Source: Flavobacteriales bacterium (GTDB taxonomy: Bacteria; Bacteroidota; Bacteroidia; NS11-12g; UBA955). From it: DNA of 39,893 nt. Shown here piece by piece: positions 1-9,026 of the stretch (positions within the stretch are counted from its first letter, which is position 1; each line of letters opens with the position of its first letter). The notes beneath the pieces are model-generated. The model was given only the letters and a program-made list of their open reading frames with translations. It made no database searches and had not been told where the DNA came from. Both the position numbers and the translations under genes were made by a program. The stretch is from the NCBI GenBank assembly GCA_947487055.1, contig CANKVN010000011.1:1-39893 (forward strand). The letters are read 5' to 3'.

Positions 1-2
1 TG

Positions 3-2126
3 CTGGAGCATCCGTTTGGCGAGGACGAAGGCAAAGCAAAAAGCACGCTCAATTTAATGGATTACAGCGCACCGCACGGGCAATCGCACTTTGTGCAATG
101 GAAACGCATCCACGACAAGGAAGAGGTGGGGAATTATTTGCGGGGGTTGAGGCAGAAGGAGGAGGAGGGGAAGTATGTGCAGTTTAGGTATGTGATAAAT
201 GATGAATTGCCCGGCAAAAAAGAAGAAATTCTTGCCAATGGATTTTTAGATCCTGGCGGACGTGTCATTGAAAAGATAATTTATACTGCAGGCGGCAAAG
301 ATGTTTTTGTTTCCAGGGTGCTGGATAACAAATATCCGTTTATAGTTTTTGGCTTAAAGGTGTATAGGAAAAATGGTAATGATTATACATTAATAGAAGA
401 ACATAAAGCTGAATTTGACTCTGCTGGGGTTTTTCAAAAATATTCTGGATTCACAGGGACTTTACAGTACCGGGTAGGTCGGCTTACAGTTCCGGTTTAT
501 ATTATTAAGTCTTCCTGTTTTTATAAGGTACAAAAAGTTTCATTTTTAGCGACGGAAAGGTCCCGCAAATACAATGAAATAAGGGGCTTGGTTGATCCAC
601 TGATTCAAGAGCAAAACTGGAGGCCTGAGTTGTTTTTATTGGCTGATCCTGCTTGCTATAATCAGTTTAAAAAGGAATTAATTAATTCAAATAATTGCAA
701 GGATGATGCATTAATAAAAATTGAAACAAAAAAACTATCATCAGCCATTGATAGTATTAATAATAGTTCAGAAAATAATTTAGTAAACCTGGTATTAAAT
801 TCCTGTCAATCCAGTTTGTCGGCTTTGCCTTGGTATAAGCTTCGAAAGGGGTTGCATTTTCTGCTAAACTCTGCGGTATCCCGAAACAAACAGATGGCGA
901 TACTTTCCATGCTGTCTGCGGGATTGATGGATAATGCAGGAAGGCTGGATTCTCTTTTTAAATCGGGAGATTATGTGCTTACCAAAAAAGCATTTCAGCA
1001 ATTTGATCCAGATTTATTATGCGGGAAAACGGATGCTTACCGAGGTTTTCTGGGGACAATTGGTGCTACTCACGTAGCCAATTTTGTAAATACCCATCCT
1101 GAATTTATCATGGGCTATTACGATGAATTGGATCAGGATGGTAAGGTGCTGTATACTGCAGGCTTGTCCGTGGCCCTTGAACCAACCTGGGATGCGAATG
1201 CAGATTTAAAAGAAGTCTATGTCTATGATATATCAACTTCCGATTTGCCTGAAGGCATTGAAAAGCACACAGCGGGTTGCGTTCAGTTCATCAATAATAA
1301 ATTTAGAATTGGGTATAGTTCGGTTTGTTACTCCCTTTCTCCCGCAGGTTATTTGCCCTGTTCTGATGCAATTAACAATAGGTTTGATAAGGTTAATTAT
1401 GTACATGATTTTACTAAGAATTGTACCGATATAGTTGATTTCTATCCTGCAGAGCCAACCATCACTTCCTTCAGGGATGGCTACATGATTGTTCCATCCG
1501 TTTTGTGTGGGAAAATGATTTTAGACAATATTAATTTATCCTATTGGGATGTATTTAAATTTAATATTAGTTCAGCACTGCCGACGATTTTGAAAACGAG
1601 TGGTGTAACTAAATTTACACAGCTAGGAAACAAAGGGATAATAAATATTAAGCCAAGTTGGTTGCCAAACAGAATTATTAAAGGAAACTTTGGAAATCCA
1701 TCAGGCGTTATTGGTGTTTTTAACAAAAATATAAACGGTGTCTTGATAAATGATATCGAAAGAATTATTCAAAAGTTGAATTTCCCAAAGGCCGGTTTAG
1801 ATAATTTTAAAACAATATCTAAAATGGGAGTTAAAATACTTAACGTTTATGATGATTTATATCGCAACGCTGAACAATTTTGGAATCAGTTTAATAAGCC
1901 TTGGCTAGAAAACCTAGTTGCCAATAAAGCGGATATAATTGTGTTAAGTGATAAGTCAAATGATATACTGAAGTATGTTCTAGAAAATGGTCAATTTAAG
2001 TATATAAATAATCGTCGTATTTTAACCGGTTTTGGAAGGGAAATCGAATACATGGAAAATCTTGTTCAACAGGGAAAATACAAATGGGATGATATTAATG
2101 GCGTTTTCAAATACATGGGTAATTAG
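3..2126 (+). CDS. C-terminal part of a large polymorphic-toxin-like / secreted Bacteroidetes protein (5' truncated by window edge)
   Basis: The frame is open from base 3 with no stop (LEHPFGEDEGKAKSTLNLMDYSAPHGQSHFVQWKRIHD...), so the ATG at 57 is internal. It contains the 'LNLMDYS..HG...F.QW..I.D' motif and a C-terminal 'FWNQFNKPWLENLVANKADIIVLSD...LTGFGREIEYMENL..GKYKWD' segment typical of Bacteroidetes toxin-tip proteins. It becomes AT-rich downstream of about base 480. Confidence 0.6.
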   Translation: MEHPFGEDEGKAKSTLNLMDYSAPHGQSHFVQWKRIHDKEEVGNYLRGLRQKEEEGKYVQFRYVINDELPGKKEEILANGFLDPGGRVIEKIIYTAGGKDVFVSRVLDNKYPFIVFGLKVYRKNGNDYTLIEEHKAEFDSAGVFQKYSGFTGTLQYRVGRLTVPVYIIKSSCFYKVQKVSFLATERSRKYNEIRGLVDPLIQEQNWRPELFLLADPACYNQFKKELINSNNCKDDALIKIETKKLSSAIDSINNSSENNLVNLVLNSCQSSLSALPWYKLRKGLHFLLNSAVSRNKQMAILSMLSAGLMDNAGRLDSLFKSGDYVLTKKAFQQFDPDLLCGKTDAYRGFLGTIGATHVANFVNTHPEFIMGYYDELDQDGKVLYTAGLSVALEPTWDANADLKEVYVYDISTSDLPEGIEKHTAGCVQFINNKFRIGYSSVCYSLSPAGYLPCSDAINNRFDKVNYVHDFTKNCTDIVDFYPAEPTITSFRDGYMIVPSVLCGKMILDNINLSYWDVFKFNISSALPTILKTSGVTKFTQLGNKGIINIKPSWLPNRIIKGNFGNPSGVIGVFNKNINGVLINDIERIIQKLNFPKAGLDNFKTISKMGVKILNVYDDLYRNAEQFWNQFNKPWLENLVANKADIIVLSDKSNDILKYVLENGQFKYINNRRILTGFGREIEYMENLVQQGKYKWDDINGVFKYMGN

Positions 2127-2135
2127 ATGTAAATT

Positions 2136-2501
2136 CTACTTAATGACGTTATATTCATCCCAATATTCAAATAGATTGGTGTCCTTGTTATATTCTCTAA
2201 TTATTAGTTTGTTTTCGTAAGCACACCCATCAAGATATAATGTACCTATTGAGGCAGGTATATTTGCCTCAATACGATTATAATCAAATGTAAATTTCCC
2301 TTTTGGTCCAGAAAATACATCAATATTAAACCAATCTTTTAAACTTTCAATGTCGTCATTAGATTTAACATATAAAAATGTGCCATCTGAATAGAACTTT
2401 AGGTAATTATAACTGTAGCTCCATTCCACATGTCCAGCATGCCATTCCGCTGAAACCTTTTTCAAGGATTGATAAACTGTATTATACTGTAACGCGCTCA
2501 T
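2136..2501 (-). CDS. small hypothetical protein (121 aa), convergent with the toxin-like gene; candidate immunity or cargo protein
   Basis: Complete ATG-to-stop ORF of AT-rich composition with beta-rich, lipocalin-like sequence (YLKFYSDGTFLYVKSNDD...GKFTFDYNRIEANI..IGTLYLDGCAYENKLIIREY). It ends 9 bp from the stop of the toxin-like gene. Confidence 0.6.
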   Translation of the reverse strand: MSALQYNTVYQSLKKVSAEWHAGHVEWSYSYNYLKFYSDGTFLYVKSNDDIESLKDWFNIDVFSGPKGKFTFDYNRIEANIPASIGTLYLDGCAYENKLIIREYNKDTNLFEYWDEYNVIK

Positions 2502-2671
2502 TTGATTTACTCAAATGTATAAAATTCTAACAATTAATACAACTGGGTAATTGTTTTTGCCTAAATATTTATCCCAGCCCCCTAATTCACCCAATTGCCT
2601 AACCACGATCTTATAATTTCAGTAGTAGGTATTTATTTTGCCTCCCATTTACCTTTTCCCTGTTTGGGGTA

Positions 2672-3769
2672 TTGATGACCATGCGAAGTTGCTTTTTGAT
2701 ATTGATGTTCGTTGCCCGGTGCGCGTTTGCGCAACCGCTTACCGAGTATGGATGGACCTTTTACGATACATCCAACCGCAGTGTGCAGCACAATTTTATT
2801 ACCGATATTGAGTTTGATGCTAAAGGCCGTGCCTGGGTTGCTACCTCCAACTTTGGCCTGAATTATTACGACAGCAAAGGTTGGCATGTGGTAAAGCCCA
2901 TTTTACCGGATTCGCTTGTTTATGGCTGGTTTAACGATATTGCCTTTATTGATGAGCAAACCCTGGCCATTGGAGGTATTGTTGGCAAACTGGTCATTTA
3001 CCACCTGAATAACAACACCTGGGAATATATCAATTTTCCGCAGAGCAGTCTGCAGGCCATGGAGGTTTGCAAAGTGCCCAACCGTGGTTTACTCCTGGGC
3101 GGTATATCCGGACTGGTTCTTTACCGTGACGGTAAATTCAAATCGCTGTTGCGTGAGGATGCCGGCGTGATGGGGCTTACGCCTTACAGAGACTGCTGTG
3201 TGGATGTGAGTACTGGAAGAAGTACCTACCGCTACCGCTTTCCCAAAAACCGGGGTGGGGTGCATGTGGGAAGCTCCCATCTGAGTGATGCGGCCTTGTA
3301 CCGAACCGCCGAAGATGGCAAGGGCCGTCTCTGGGCTGCTGCCTTCACCGGATTGAACCTCTCGTGCCGCAGCGATTCCGGTTGGGTGAAAGCGGATAAA
3401 ATTCCGCAAACTGCATTTTATAATTTTAATGGCTCATGGCAGTTTACCGCCCACGAGCTGGGCGTGCTGCCCGATGGTAGATTGATGGCCGGCAGCCAGT
3501 TTGGGGCGCATTTGATTGTCAATAATGAAACAGACTGGGAAGTATATTCTGTTCCTTTAAACGGCCAGTTTGATGGTATTAACCGCATTGTGGTGGCGCC
3601 CGACAGCAGCATCTGGCTCGCCACCTGGTATCATGGGGTGGTGGTTTTTAGCCATAAAGACCATAAAAAGCACAAAAAAATAAAACCGGCTCCGCAGCCT
3701 CTGCCTGTGGATCCACGTCAACAAAGACCAACTTTGCAGGTGCCTGTACATAAGCTGTATGATGATTGA
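2672..3769 (+). CDS. secreted two-component-regulator-propeller-like (beta-propeller) protein
   Basis: Signal peptide MMTMRSCFLILMFVARCAFAQ; Reg_prop-like repeats (FDAKGRAWVATSNFGLNYYDSKGWHV; APDSSIWLATWYHGVVVF); basic/proline-rich C-terminal tail. Confidence 0.75.
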   Translation: MMTMRSCFLILMFVARCAFAQPLTEYGWTFYDTSNRSVQHNFITDIEFDAKGRAWVATSNFGLNYYDSKGWHVVKPILPDSLVYGWFNDIAFIDEQTLAIGGIVGKLVIYHLNNNTWEYINFPQSSLQAMEVCKVPNRGLLLGGISGLVLYRDGKFKSLLREDAGVMGLTPYRDCCVDVSTGRSTYRYRFPKNRGGVHVGSSHLSDAALYRTAEDGKGRLWAAAFTGLNLSCRSDSGWVKADKIPQTAFYNFNGSWQFTAHELGVLPDGRLMAGSQFGAHLIVNNETDWEVYSVPLNGQFDGINRIVVAPDSSIWLATWYHGVVVFSHKDHKKHKKIKPAPQPLPVDPRQQRPTLQVPVHKLYDD

Positions 3770-3833
3770 TGGCTTTGTATAATTCTGATGAAATGATGGT
3801 AGTTATTTGAATTAATTATTGTTTTTTTGAGGC

Positions 3834-4523
3834 ATGTTTAGAGCACATGCAGGAATCTTGTTTTTTGTGTTTTTAAGTGGCGCATTGAAGACTTGTGTCC
3901 GGGAAGCCAAGGTGGCAAGCGCCGAAGTCAAGGCAGGTGCTGCCGAAGCTAGGGTTGTGGAAGAATCTGCAGCTGCAGCCAGAACCGCCGCCGATGATTT
4001 GCATTACCTGAGCAGCGCAGAAAAACAAATCCTTGCAGAACATCCTGCTACCCTAAAAACTTTCGAGGAAAGTGCTGTTTTGAAAGAAGAAAACTTCAAA
4101 TGGGAGGAATTTGTGGCCGAAAAGATTGAGGATGAAATGTGGGATAAGCTCAAGGAGTGGGGTTTTGATAAAGCAGATGAATGGTACATGAACAGGCAGG
4201 CAGCGAACAGTATTGCCTACAGCCAGACAGGTGATTTATTGTGCAAGATGCTTTCAGATAAATATAAAAAATCAGCAGTGACAAGGGAAACATTGCTGGG
4301 ACTATTGCAGGGCAAGCCTTTAGGAGATATGGAAATCACCTATGAAAAACGCATCCGTCTGTTCTACCGCTTTTCCGATGAATATGCCGCATGGATTATC
4401 GCCAAATGGATGATAAAAAGCGATTGCGATACTGATCAGGTTTCGGAACTAAAGCGCATTGCCAAAGAACGGAATTTGTCGAATGACAGAAAATTAATAC
4501 GGGCTATAAACTCTTGTCAGTAA
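3834..4523 (+). CDS. hypothetical protein, Ala/Glu-rich predicted coiled-coil N-terminus
   Basis: 229-aa ORF with a hydrophobic N-terminus followed by EAKVASAEVKAGAAEARVVEESAAAARTAADD; no family recognised. Confidence 0.6.
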   Translation: MFRAHAGILFFVFLSGALKTCVREAKVASAEVKAGAAEARVVEESAAAARTAADDLHYLSSAEKQILAEHPATLKTFEESAVLKEENFKWEEFVAEKIEDEMWDKLKEWGFDKADEWYMNRQAANSIAYSQTGDLLCKMLSDKYKKSAVTRETLLGLLQGKPLGDMEITYEKRIRLFYRFSDEYAAWIIAKWMIKSDCDTDQVSELKRIAKERNLSNDRKLIRAINSCQ

Positions 4524-4600
4524 TCTAAATCGTAATATTACGATAGGTTAATTACAATATAAGTAGATATTATTTATTCTTTTTGGTGTAATTTCGTTTT

Positions 4601-5605
4601 ATGCCAATAAACAAAGATGCCCTGGGCCGATACCGCATCATTGATGAATTGTTGCGCCTGCGCTCTTTTCCCAGCAAAGCAACGTTGATAGAAGCCATCG
4701 AAAACCGCCTGGGTTACCGGATAGGCGCGCGCACGCTGGATGAAGACATCAACAACATGCGGTATAACGATGATTTGTCCTACCATGCGCCCATTGTTTA
4801 TGATAAAGTGCAAAAGGGCTATGCCTACGACACCGTCGGATATTCCATTACCGGTATTCCAATAACTGAAACCGACATAAAGAAATTAAAATACGCGGCG
4901 TCCATTCTTACGCAATTTTCCGGTGTGCCTTATCTGGCAGAAATACATCGCCCCATTGAACAACTCGAGCGCATCATCAGGGTGGGAAGTGCAACAGGTC
5001 GTTGGTTAAACAACAGGGTTATCCAAATGGAAATACCACCTCAATGGCCTGATAAAGGGATTTTTGAACAGGCAGTAGATGGGGTGTTGCAGCAGAGAAT
5101 CATGAAGGTTCGCTACAGGCCATTTGGCGGCAAAGAGAGCGAGCCGTTTGTTATTCATCCCTATCTGCTCAAGGAATTTCGCAACCGCTGGTATCTGGTG
5201 GCTTATGCACCGCACCGCGCCGAGGTGCGCAACTATGGCCTCGACCGCTTTACAGAAGCCCTGATGACCACTGACACGTACTCCGAAACATTTGATGCGG
5301 AAGCCTACTTTGCCCATTCGCTTGGGATTACGGTGGTGAACAAGGAAGAGCCGCAGCGGGTGGAGTTGTGGTTTTCTCCCGAAAGCGCTAATTATGTGCT
5401 CACCGCTTGTTTGCATCCTACGCAGGAGATTCTGGAAAATCATCCTAAAAACGGGCTCACATTGGCCATCACCGTGCATTTGTCCGAAGAGCTGAATATG
5501 CTCATACGCAGTTATGGCAGCAGGATTAAGGTGTTGAAGCCTGAAGGGCTCAGGCAGCAGTGGATACAGGATATGGAGCGTTGTTTGAAAAACGCCGGAC
5601 AATAA
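4601..5605 (+). CDS. WYL domain-containing transcriptional regulator
   Basis: N-terminal HTH (RYRIIDELLRLRSFPSKATLIEAIENRLGYRIGARTLDEDINNMR) and a WYL core (VRYRPFGGKESEPFVIHPYLLKEFRNRWYLVAYAPHRAEVRNYGLDRF). Confidence 0.9.
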   Translation: MPINKDALGRYRIIDELLRLRSFPSKATLIEAIENRLGYRIGARTLDEDINNMRYNDDLSYHAPIVYDKVQKGYAYDTVGYSITGIPITETDIKKLKYAASILTQFSGVPYLAEIHRPIEQLERIIRVGSATGRWLNNRVIQMEIPPQWPDKGIFEQAVDGVLQQRIMKVRYRPFGGKESEPFVIHPYLLKEFRNRWYLVAYAPHRAEVRNYGLDRFTEALMTTDTYSETFDAEAYFAHSLGITVVNKEEPQRVELWFSPESANYVLTACLHPTQEILENHPKNGLTLAITVHLSEELNMLIRSYGSRIKVLKPEGLRQQWIQDMERCLKNAGQ

Positions 5606-5628
5606 TCAGCGTAATGTTTTGTTAGCGG

Positions 5629-5660
5629 GCTGCATGCACAGTGCAGCATACATTTTTTTA
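5629..5660 (+). terminator. possible Rho-independent terminator after the WYL gene
   Basis: Inverted repeat GCTGCA-tgcacag-TGCAGC (5629-5647) followed by an imperfect T-tract (atacattttttta). Confidence 0.35.
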
Positions 5661-5686
5661 CTTGGGGATAACGACCGCGCCGGTGG

Positions 5687-6331
5687 TTGTATTTTCGTGC
5701 CGTGCGCAAAGGAACAGGCTTTGTTTTCTTAATGTTGGTGCTTTTTGGTTTAAAAGCCCAGGATACGGCGCGCATCCGTTGGAATCCCATAGATACCTTT
5801 CGTTTGGCCATGCTCAAAACACCGGGACTAAGGTTGGGCTTCGACAGCCGAAAATCCATCATGAGCGGTGTGCCTGTGGATGTGAATGGCCTGCGCTACG
5901 GGCTTGATTTTGGTAAAGTGGCGCTTTGGACGGGCTACTACAACAGCAAGTTATTTCAAACCATCGACAAGGATACGCTTAACCAGGGATTTGAATACTA
6001 CAGCTCCACCCTTGAGTATTATGTGCACCAAAGCTGGCGTTTTGAGGTTGTTACTTCCTTTCAGGCGGGAATAGGCAACGGATGGGAATACCGAAAGCGT
6101 GGAGCAGATATACGCAAAGCGAATCTGGGAACCATCGTGCCCCTGGAGGCCGGGATTGGCGGTACTGTTAGGTTTTTGCGCTATTTTGGTTTCTATGCCG
6201 GAGTAGGGGTTCGTTTCTCCGGAATGCAAACAACCAATTTCACAGGTCCATACTGGTCATACGGGCTCACCTATTTTACCGGCACCATGTATAAGGACGG
6301 TAAAAAATGGATCAATAAGAATTACCGGTAG
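5687..6331 (+). CDS. secreted/outer-membrane hypothetical protein
   Basis: 214-aa ORF with signal-like GFVFLMLVLFGLKAQ; aromatic, beta-rich sequence. The ORF track starts at TTG 5687, so the true start is uncertain. Confidence 0.65.
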   Translation: MYFRAVRKGTGFVFLMLVLFGLKAQDTARIRWNPIDTFRLAMLKTPGLRLGFDSRKSIMSGVPVDVNGLRYGLDFGKVALWTGYYNSKLFQTIDKDTLNQGFEYYSSTLEYYVHQSWRFEVVTSFQAGIGNGWEYRKRGADIRKANLGTIVPLEAGIGGTVRFLRYFGFYAGVGVRFSGMQTTNFTGPYWSYGLTYFTGTMYKDGKKWINKNYR

Positions 6332-6334
6332 CGG

Positions 6335-7891
6335 TTATTTCTTTTTGGCAGGCTCTTCTTTTTCGAAATGGCCGATAAACTCTTCTATTTTTTCTGCATC
6401 TATGCGGTTGGCCAAAATCTTCTTGTCTTTGTCTAAAACGAAAATGGTTGGGCTGGTTACAACGTAGTAAGATTGCATATTGTGTGCCATCTCTTCCGTG
6501 CGAACAACGCCACGAAGCAGGTGCACAAACCCTTTCACTTCGGGGTGCTCTGCAAGGTATTTAATCCATTCGGGTTTTTTATCGCTGCTGGAGAGGGCGA
6601 TAACTTTCCATCCTTTGTCTTTATTCGCTTCATATACCTTGGCCAGTTTGGGCATTACTTCTTTGCAATGTCCGCAGGTGGGATCCCAAAAAATCATCAT
6701 GGTGTAAGGTGCTTTGATGGACGCGGTGTTAATCCAGACGCTGTCTGGGGTGAGCAATTCCAAGGGTGGAGCATACCTTCCCACAAGGGTTGCAGATTTG
6801 CGTACAGCGGCATCACACATTTTATCTATGGTAACGCTGTCTGTCCACCAGGCTTTGCCATTGCAATAGTTATTGAGGGCGAGGTTCACGAATACAGCAT
6901 CCTGGCCCATGATTTTGCTGGTTTCGAACTTGTAGGTGAGGTGGTAAACAAAGAAGTGCTCAATATCGATGGTGTTTTTTACCTTTTCCAAAAGGATGGT
7001 GCATTCCTTGATGCAGCTATCCGGATCCGGGCTCACCAGTTTATCGAAATAGAAATTGAGTTTTTGTTTGATGAAATTAACCGGCATGCGCACCAGGCCA
7101 TCGTCGCCCAAATCCACATTGTCCCAGTAGTGGTTTTTGTAGTAGCGGTAAGGGAATGAGCTGTCTTTGCTGCCGTCTTCTTTGGTGGGCAATTGTTCTG
7201 GAACATTAATGTCCATCATGGCATAGAGGAAGCGCGACAACAGGTGGTCGGGGTGTGCAGCGATAAAATCTTTGTCGTAGTTTTCTTTTTTCTCGTAAAG
7301 GGCTTTTTGCTTTTCCTGCAATCCTTTTTTAGCCTCTTCGGAAGTTTCTTTCTTGATTTGTTCATCCAGGGTTCCAATATCTACCCCAAGCTGCACACGG
7401 CCATTCTGGTAGGTTGCAAAGGCCGCATTTTGGTCGGAGCCTTCCACCTTCATGGTTTTGTAGTACTCGCGTTTCCAGAATTGGGTGTCGGTGCTGATGG
7501 TGAAGTCCTGATCATCGTCCACAATAAACTCGAAGAAATCTGCTTTTTTGGGCATCACAAACAAATACATACCGCGTTGCAGTTTTTTGTTGCCGGTAAA
7601 GGTGAGCATGCCTTTTTTATCGACGGCTGCAGTGTCGCGCAGGTATTTGTTGTCGAGGTAATAATCAGCGATATACGCGGTATCGCCGGGTTTTAGCCCT
7701 TTGATTTTAAATTTCAAACTGTAGGTTCCGGGTTCGGTTCCGTCCCATGTTTTGGTATTGGTTAGTTTTGGATAAACCCCTACACGGTTATACTTCACGG
7801 GTGCAGTGCGCTGGTATGGAATAATTTGTGCGTTGAGCACAATGCCGGTTGTCATAAAAAACAACAGGTTTAAGGTATATTTGATGTTCAT
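6335..7891 (-). CDS. TlpA/thioredoxin-like protein with DUF4369-type N-terminal domain
   Basis: Signal peptide MNIKYTLNLLFFMTTGIVLNAQ places the start at 7891, not the 8170 of the ORF track. Thioredoxin-fold active-site segment MIFWDPTCGHCKEVMPKLAKVYEANKDKGWKVIALSS. Confidence 0.88.
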   Translation of the reverse strand: MNIKYTLNLLFFMTTGIVLNAQIIPYQRTAPVKYNRVGVYPKLTNTKTWDGTEPGTYSLKFKIKGLKPGDTAYIADYYLDNKYLRDTAAVDKKGMLTFTGNKKLQRGMYLFVMPKKADFFEFIVDDDQDFTISTDTQFWKREYYKTMKVEGSDQNAAFATYQNGRVQLGVDIGTLDEQIKKETSEEAKKGLQEKQKALYEKKENYDKDFIAAHPDHLLSRFLYAMMDINVPEQLPTKEDGSKDSSFPYRYYKNHYWDNVDLGDDGLVRMPVNFIKQKLNFYFDKLVSPDPDSCIKECTILLEKVKNTIDIEHFFVYHLTYKFETSKIMGQDAVFVNLALNNYCNGKAWWTDSVTIDKMCDAAVRKSATLVGRYAPPLELLTPDSVWINTASIKAPYTMMIFWDPTCGHCKEVMPKLAKVYEANKDKGWKVIALSSSDKKPEWIKYLAEHPEVKGFVHLLRGVVRTEEMAHNMQSYYVVTSPTIFVLDKDKKILANRIDAEKIEEFIGHFEKEEPAKKK

Positions 7892-7948
7892 GCGGTTTGC
7901 AATTCCTGAAATAATTAACAAATTTTGTTCCAAAAGCGCATAACTGAC

Positions 7949-8290
7949 ATGGAACGGGATAAAAATGATTTTTTTAACAATGTTTATGCGGTTGTGAGGC
8001 TTGTTCCGCATGGCCGCGTGACTTCTTATGGAGCGATTGCGCGGTATTTGGGAACGGGCAAAAGTAGCCGTATGGTTGGTTGGGCGATGAACCAATGCCA
8101 TGGTCTTGCTGATCCTGTGCCTGCGCATCGTGTGGTAAACAGGTTGGGGCAATTGACCGGAAAAGCGCATTTTGGCGGTGGGAATGAAATGCAGCGGCTT
8201 TTGGAAGCCGAGGGCATTGTGGTTGAAAATGATGCGATTGTTGCTTTTCGGCAGCTATTTTGGGACCCTAGTGAGGCCCTTGAAATTTAG
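7949..8290 (+). CDS. MGMT-family / alkyltransferase-like (ATL) DNA-binding protein
   Basis: VYAVVRLVPHGRVTSYGAIARYLG..SSRMVGWAMNQCHGLADPVPAHRVVNRLGQLTGK. This is the MGMT C-domain fold with PAHR in place of the PCHR catalytic motif. ATG at 7949. Confidence 0.9.
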   Translation: MERDKNDFFNNVYAVVRLVPHGRVTSYGAIARYLGTGKSSRMVGWAMNQCHGLADPVPAHRVVNRLGQLTGKAHFGGGNEMQRLLEAEGIVVENDAIVAFRQLFWDPSEALEI

Positions 8291-8961
8291 TTGGCGCAGC
8301 CTTGCCACCAGGGTTTTTGGGGGTAGCCGGCTTTAATGTGTATGGATTCGCCGGTAATGGGGTGCGCAAAAGCAAGGGAATGTGCATGCAGGCCAATGCT
8401 GCGATCCGGAAGCGGTGTGCCGGCACCATATTTTACGTCGCCCAAAATGGGCATGCCGGTTTTGGCAAGCTGTGCCCGTATTTGGTGAAACCGTCCGGTT
8501 TCCAGGTTAATTTCCAGCAGAAATCCCTGGACGGTTTGTTGCAGGTATTGGTAGTTAAGTATGGCCTCTTTGGCTCCTGCCTTGGGTTTGAGGTAGGTGA
8601 GGGCTCGGTGGGTTTTGCTGTCTTTTCCCAGGTAATGAATAAGTTTATCCTGGTTTGTTGGTGGTTCTTTTGTTACCAGTGCCCGGTAGGTTTTGATGGT
8701 GCTTTTGCTGCGAAATTGTTCATTCATGCGGGACAGGGCTTTGGAGGTTCGGGCCAGAAGTACAACGCCGCTTACGGGCCTGTCCAGGCGGTGTATGAGT
8801 CCTACAAAGGCCTTTCCGGGTTTGTTGTATTTGTGGGCAAGGTAATCCGAAACCACATCCAGCAGGTGCACATCGCCGGTGCTGTCGCCTTGCGCGGCAA
8901 GACCTGCGGGTTTGTTCACCGCAATCAGGTGGTTGTCTTCATAAAGCACTTCCAGTTGCAC
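8287..8961 (-). CDS. RluA-family pseudouridine synthase
   Basis: VLYEDNHLIAVNKPAGL, LIHRLDRPVSGVVLLARTSKAL, ETGRFHQIRAQLA motifs. Confidence 0.93.
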   Translation of the reverse strand: MQLEVLYEDNHLIAVNKPAGLAAQGDSTGDVHLLDVVSDYLAHKYNKPGKAFVGLIHRLDRPVSGVVLLARTSKALSRMNEQFRSKSTIKTYRALVTKEPPTNQDKLIHYLGKDSKTHRALTYLKPKAGAKEAILNYQYLQQTVQGFLLEINLETGRFHQIRAQLAKTGMPILGDVKYGAGTPLPDRSIGLHAHSLAFAHPITGESIHIKAGYPQKPWWQGCAN

Positions 8962-9026
8962 GTTGCAAAGGTCGGGGTTTGGCGCTGATTGAAAAAATTA
9001 TGAAACCAATATATCGACGGCCGATT

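Noticed and set aside
6473-7159. 228-aa plus-strand ORF
   Set aside because: Antisense to the TlpA-like gene, with low-complexity Phe/His/Val-rich translation typical of shadow ORFs.
7892-8170. N-terminal extension of the 611-aa minus-strand ORF
   Set aside because: It overlaps the MGMT-like gene and lies upstream of a proper signal peptide starting at 7891.
8302-8988. 228-aa plus-strand ORF
   Set aside because: Antisense shadow of the RluA-family pseudouridine synthase, which has clear motifs.
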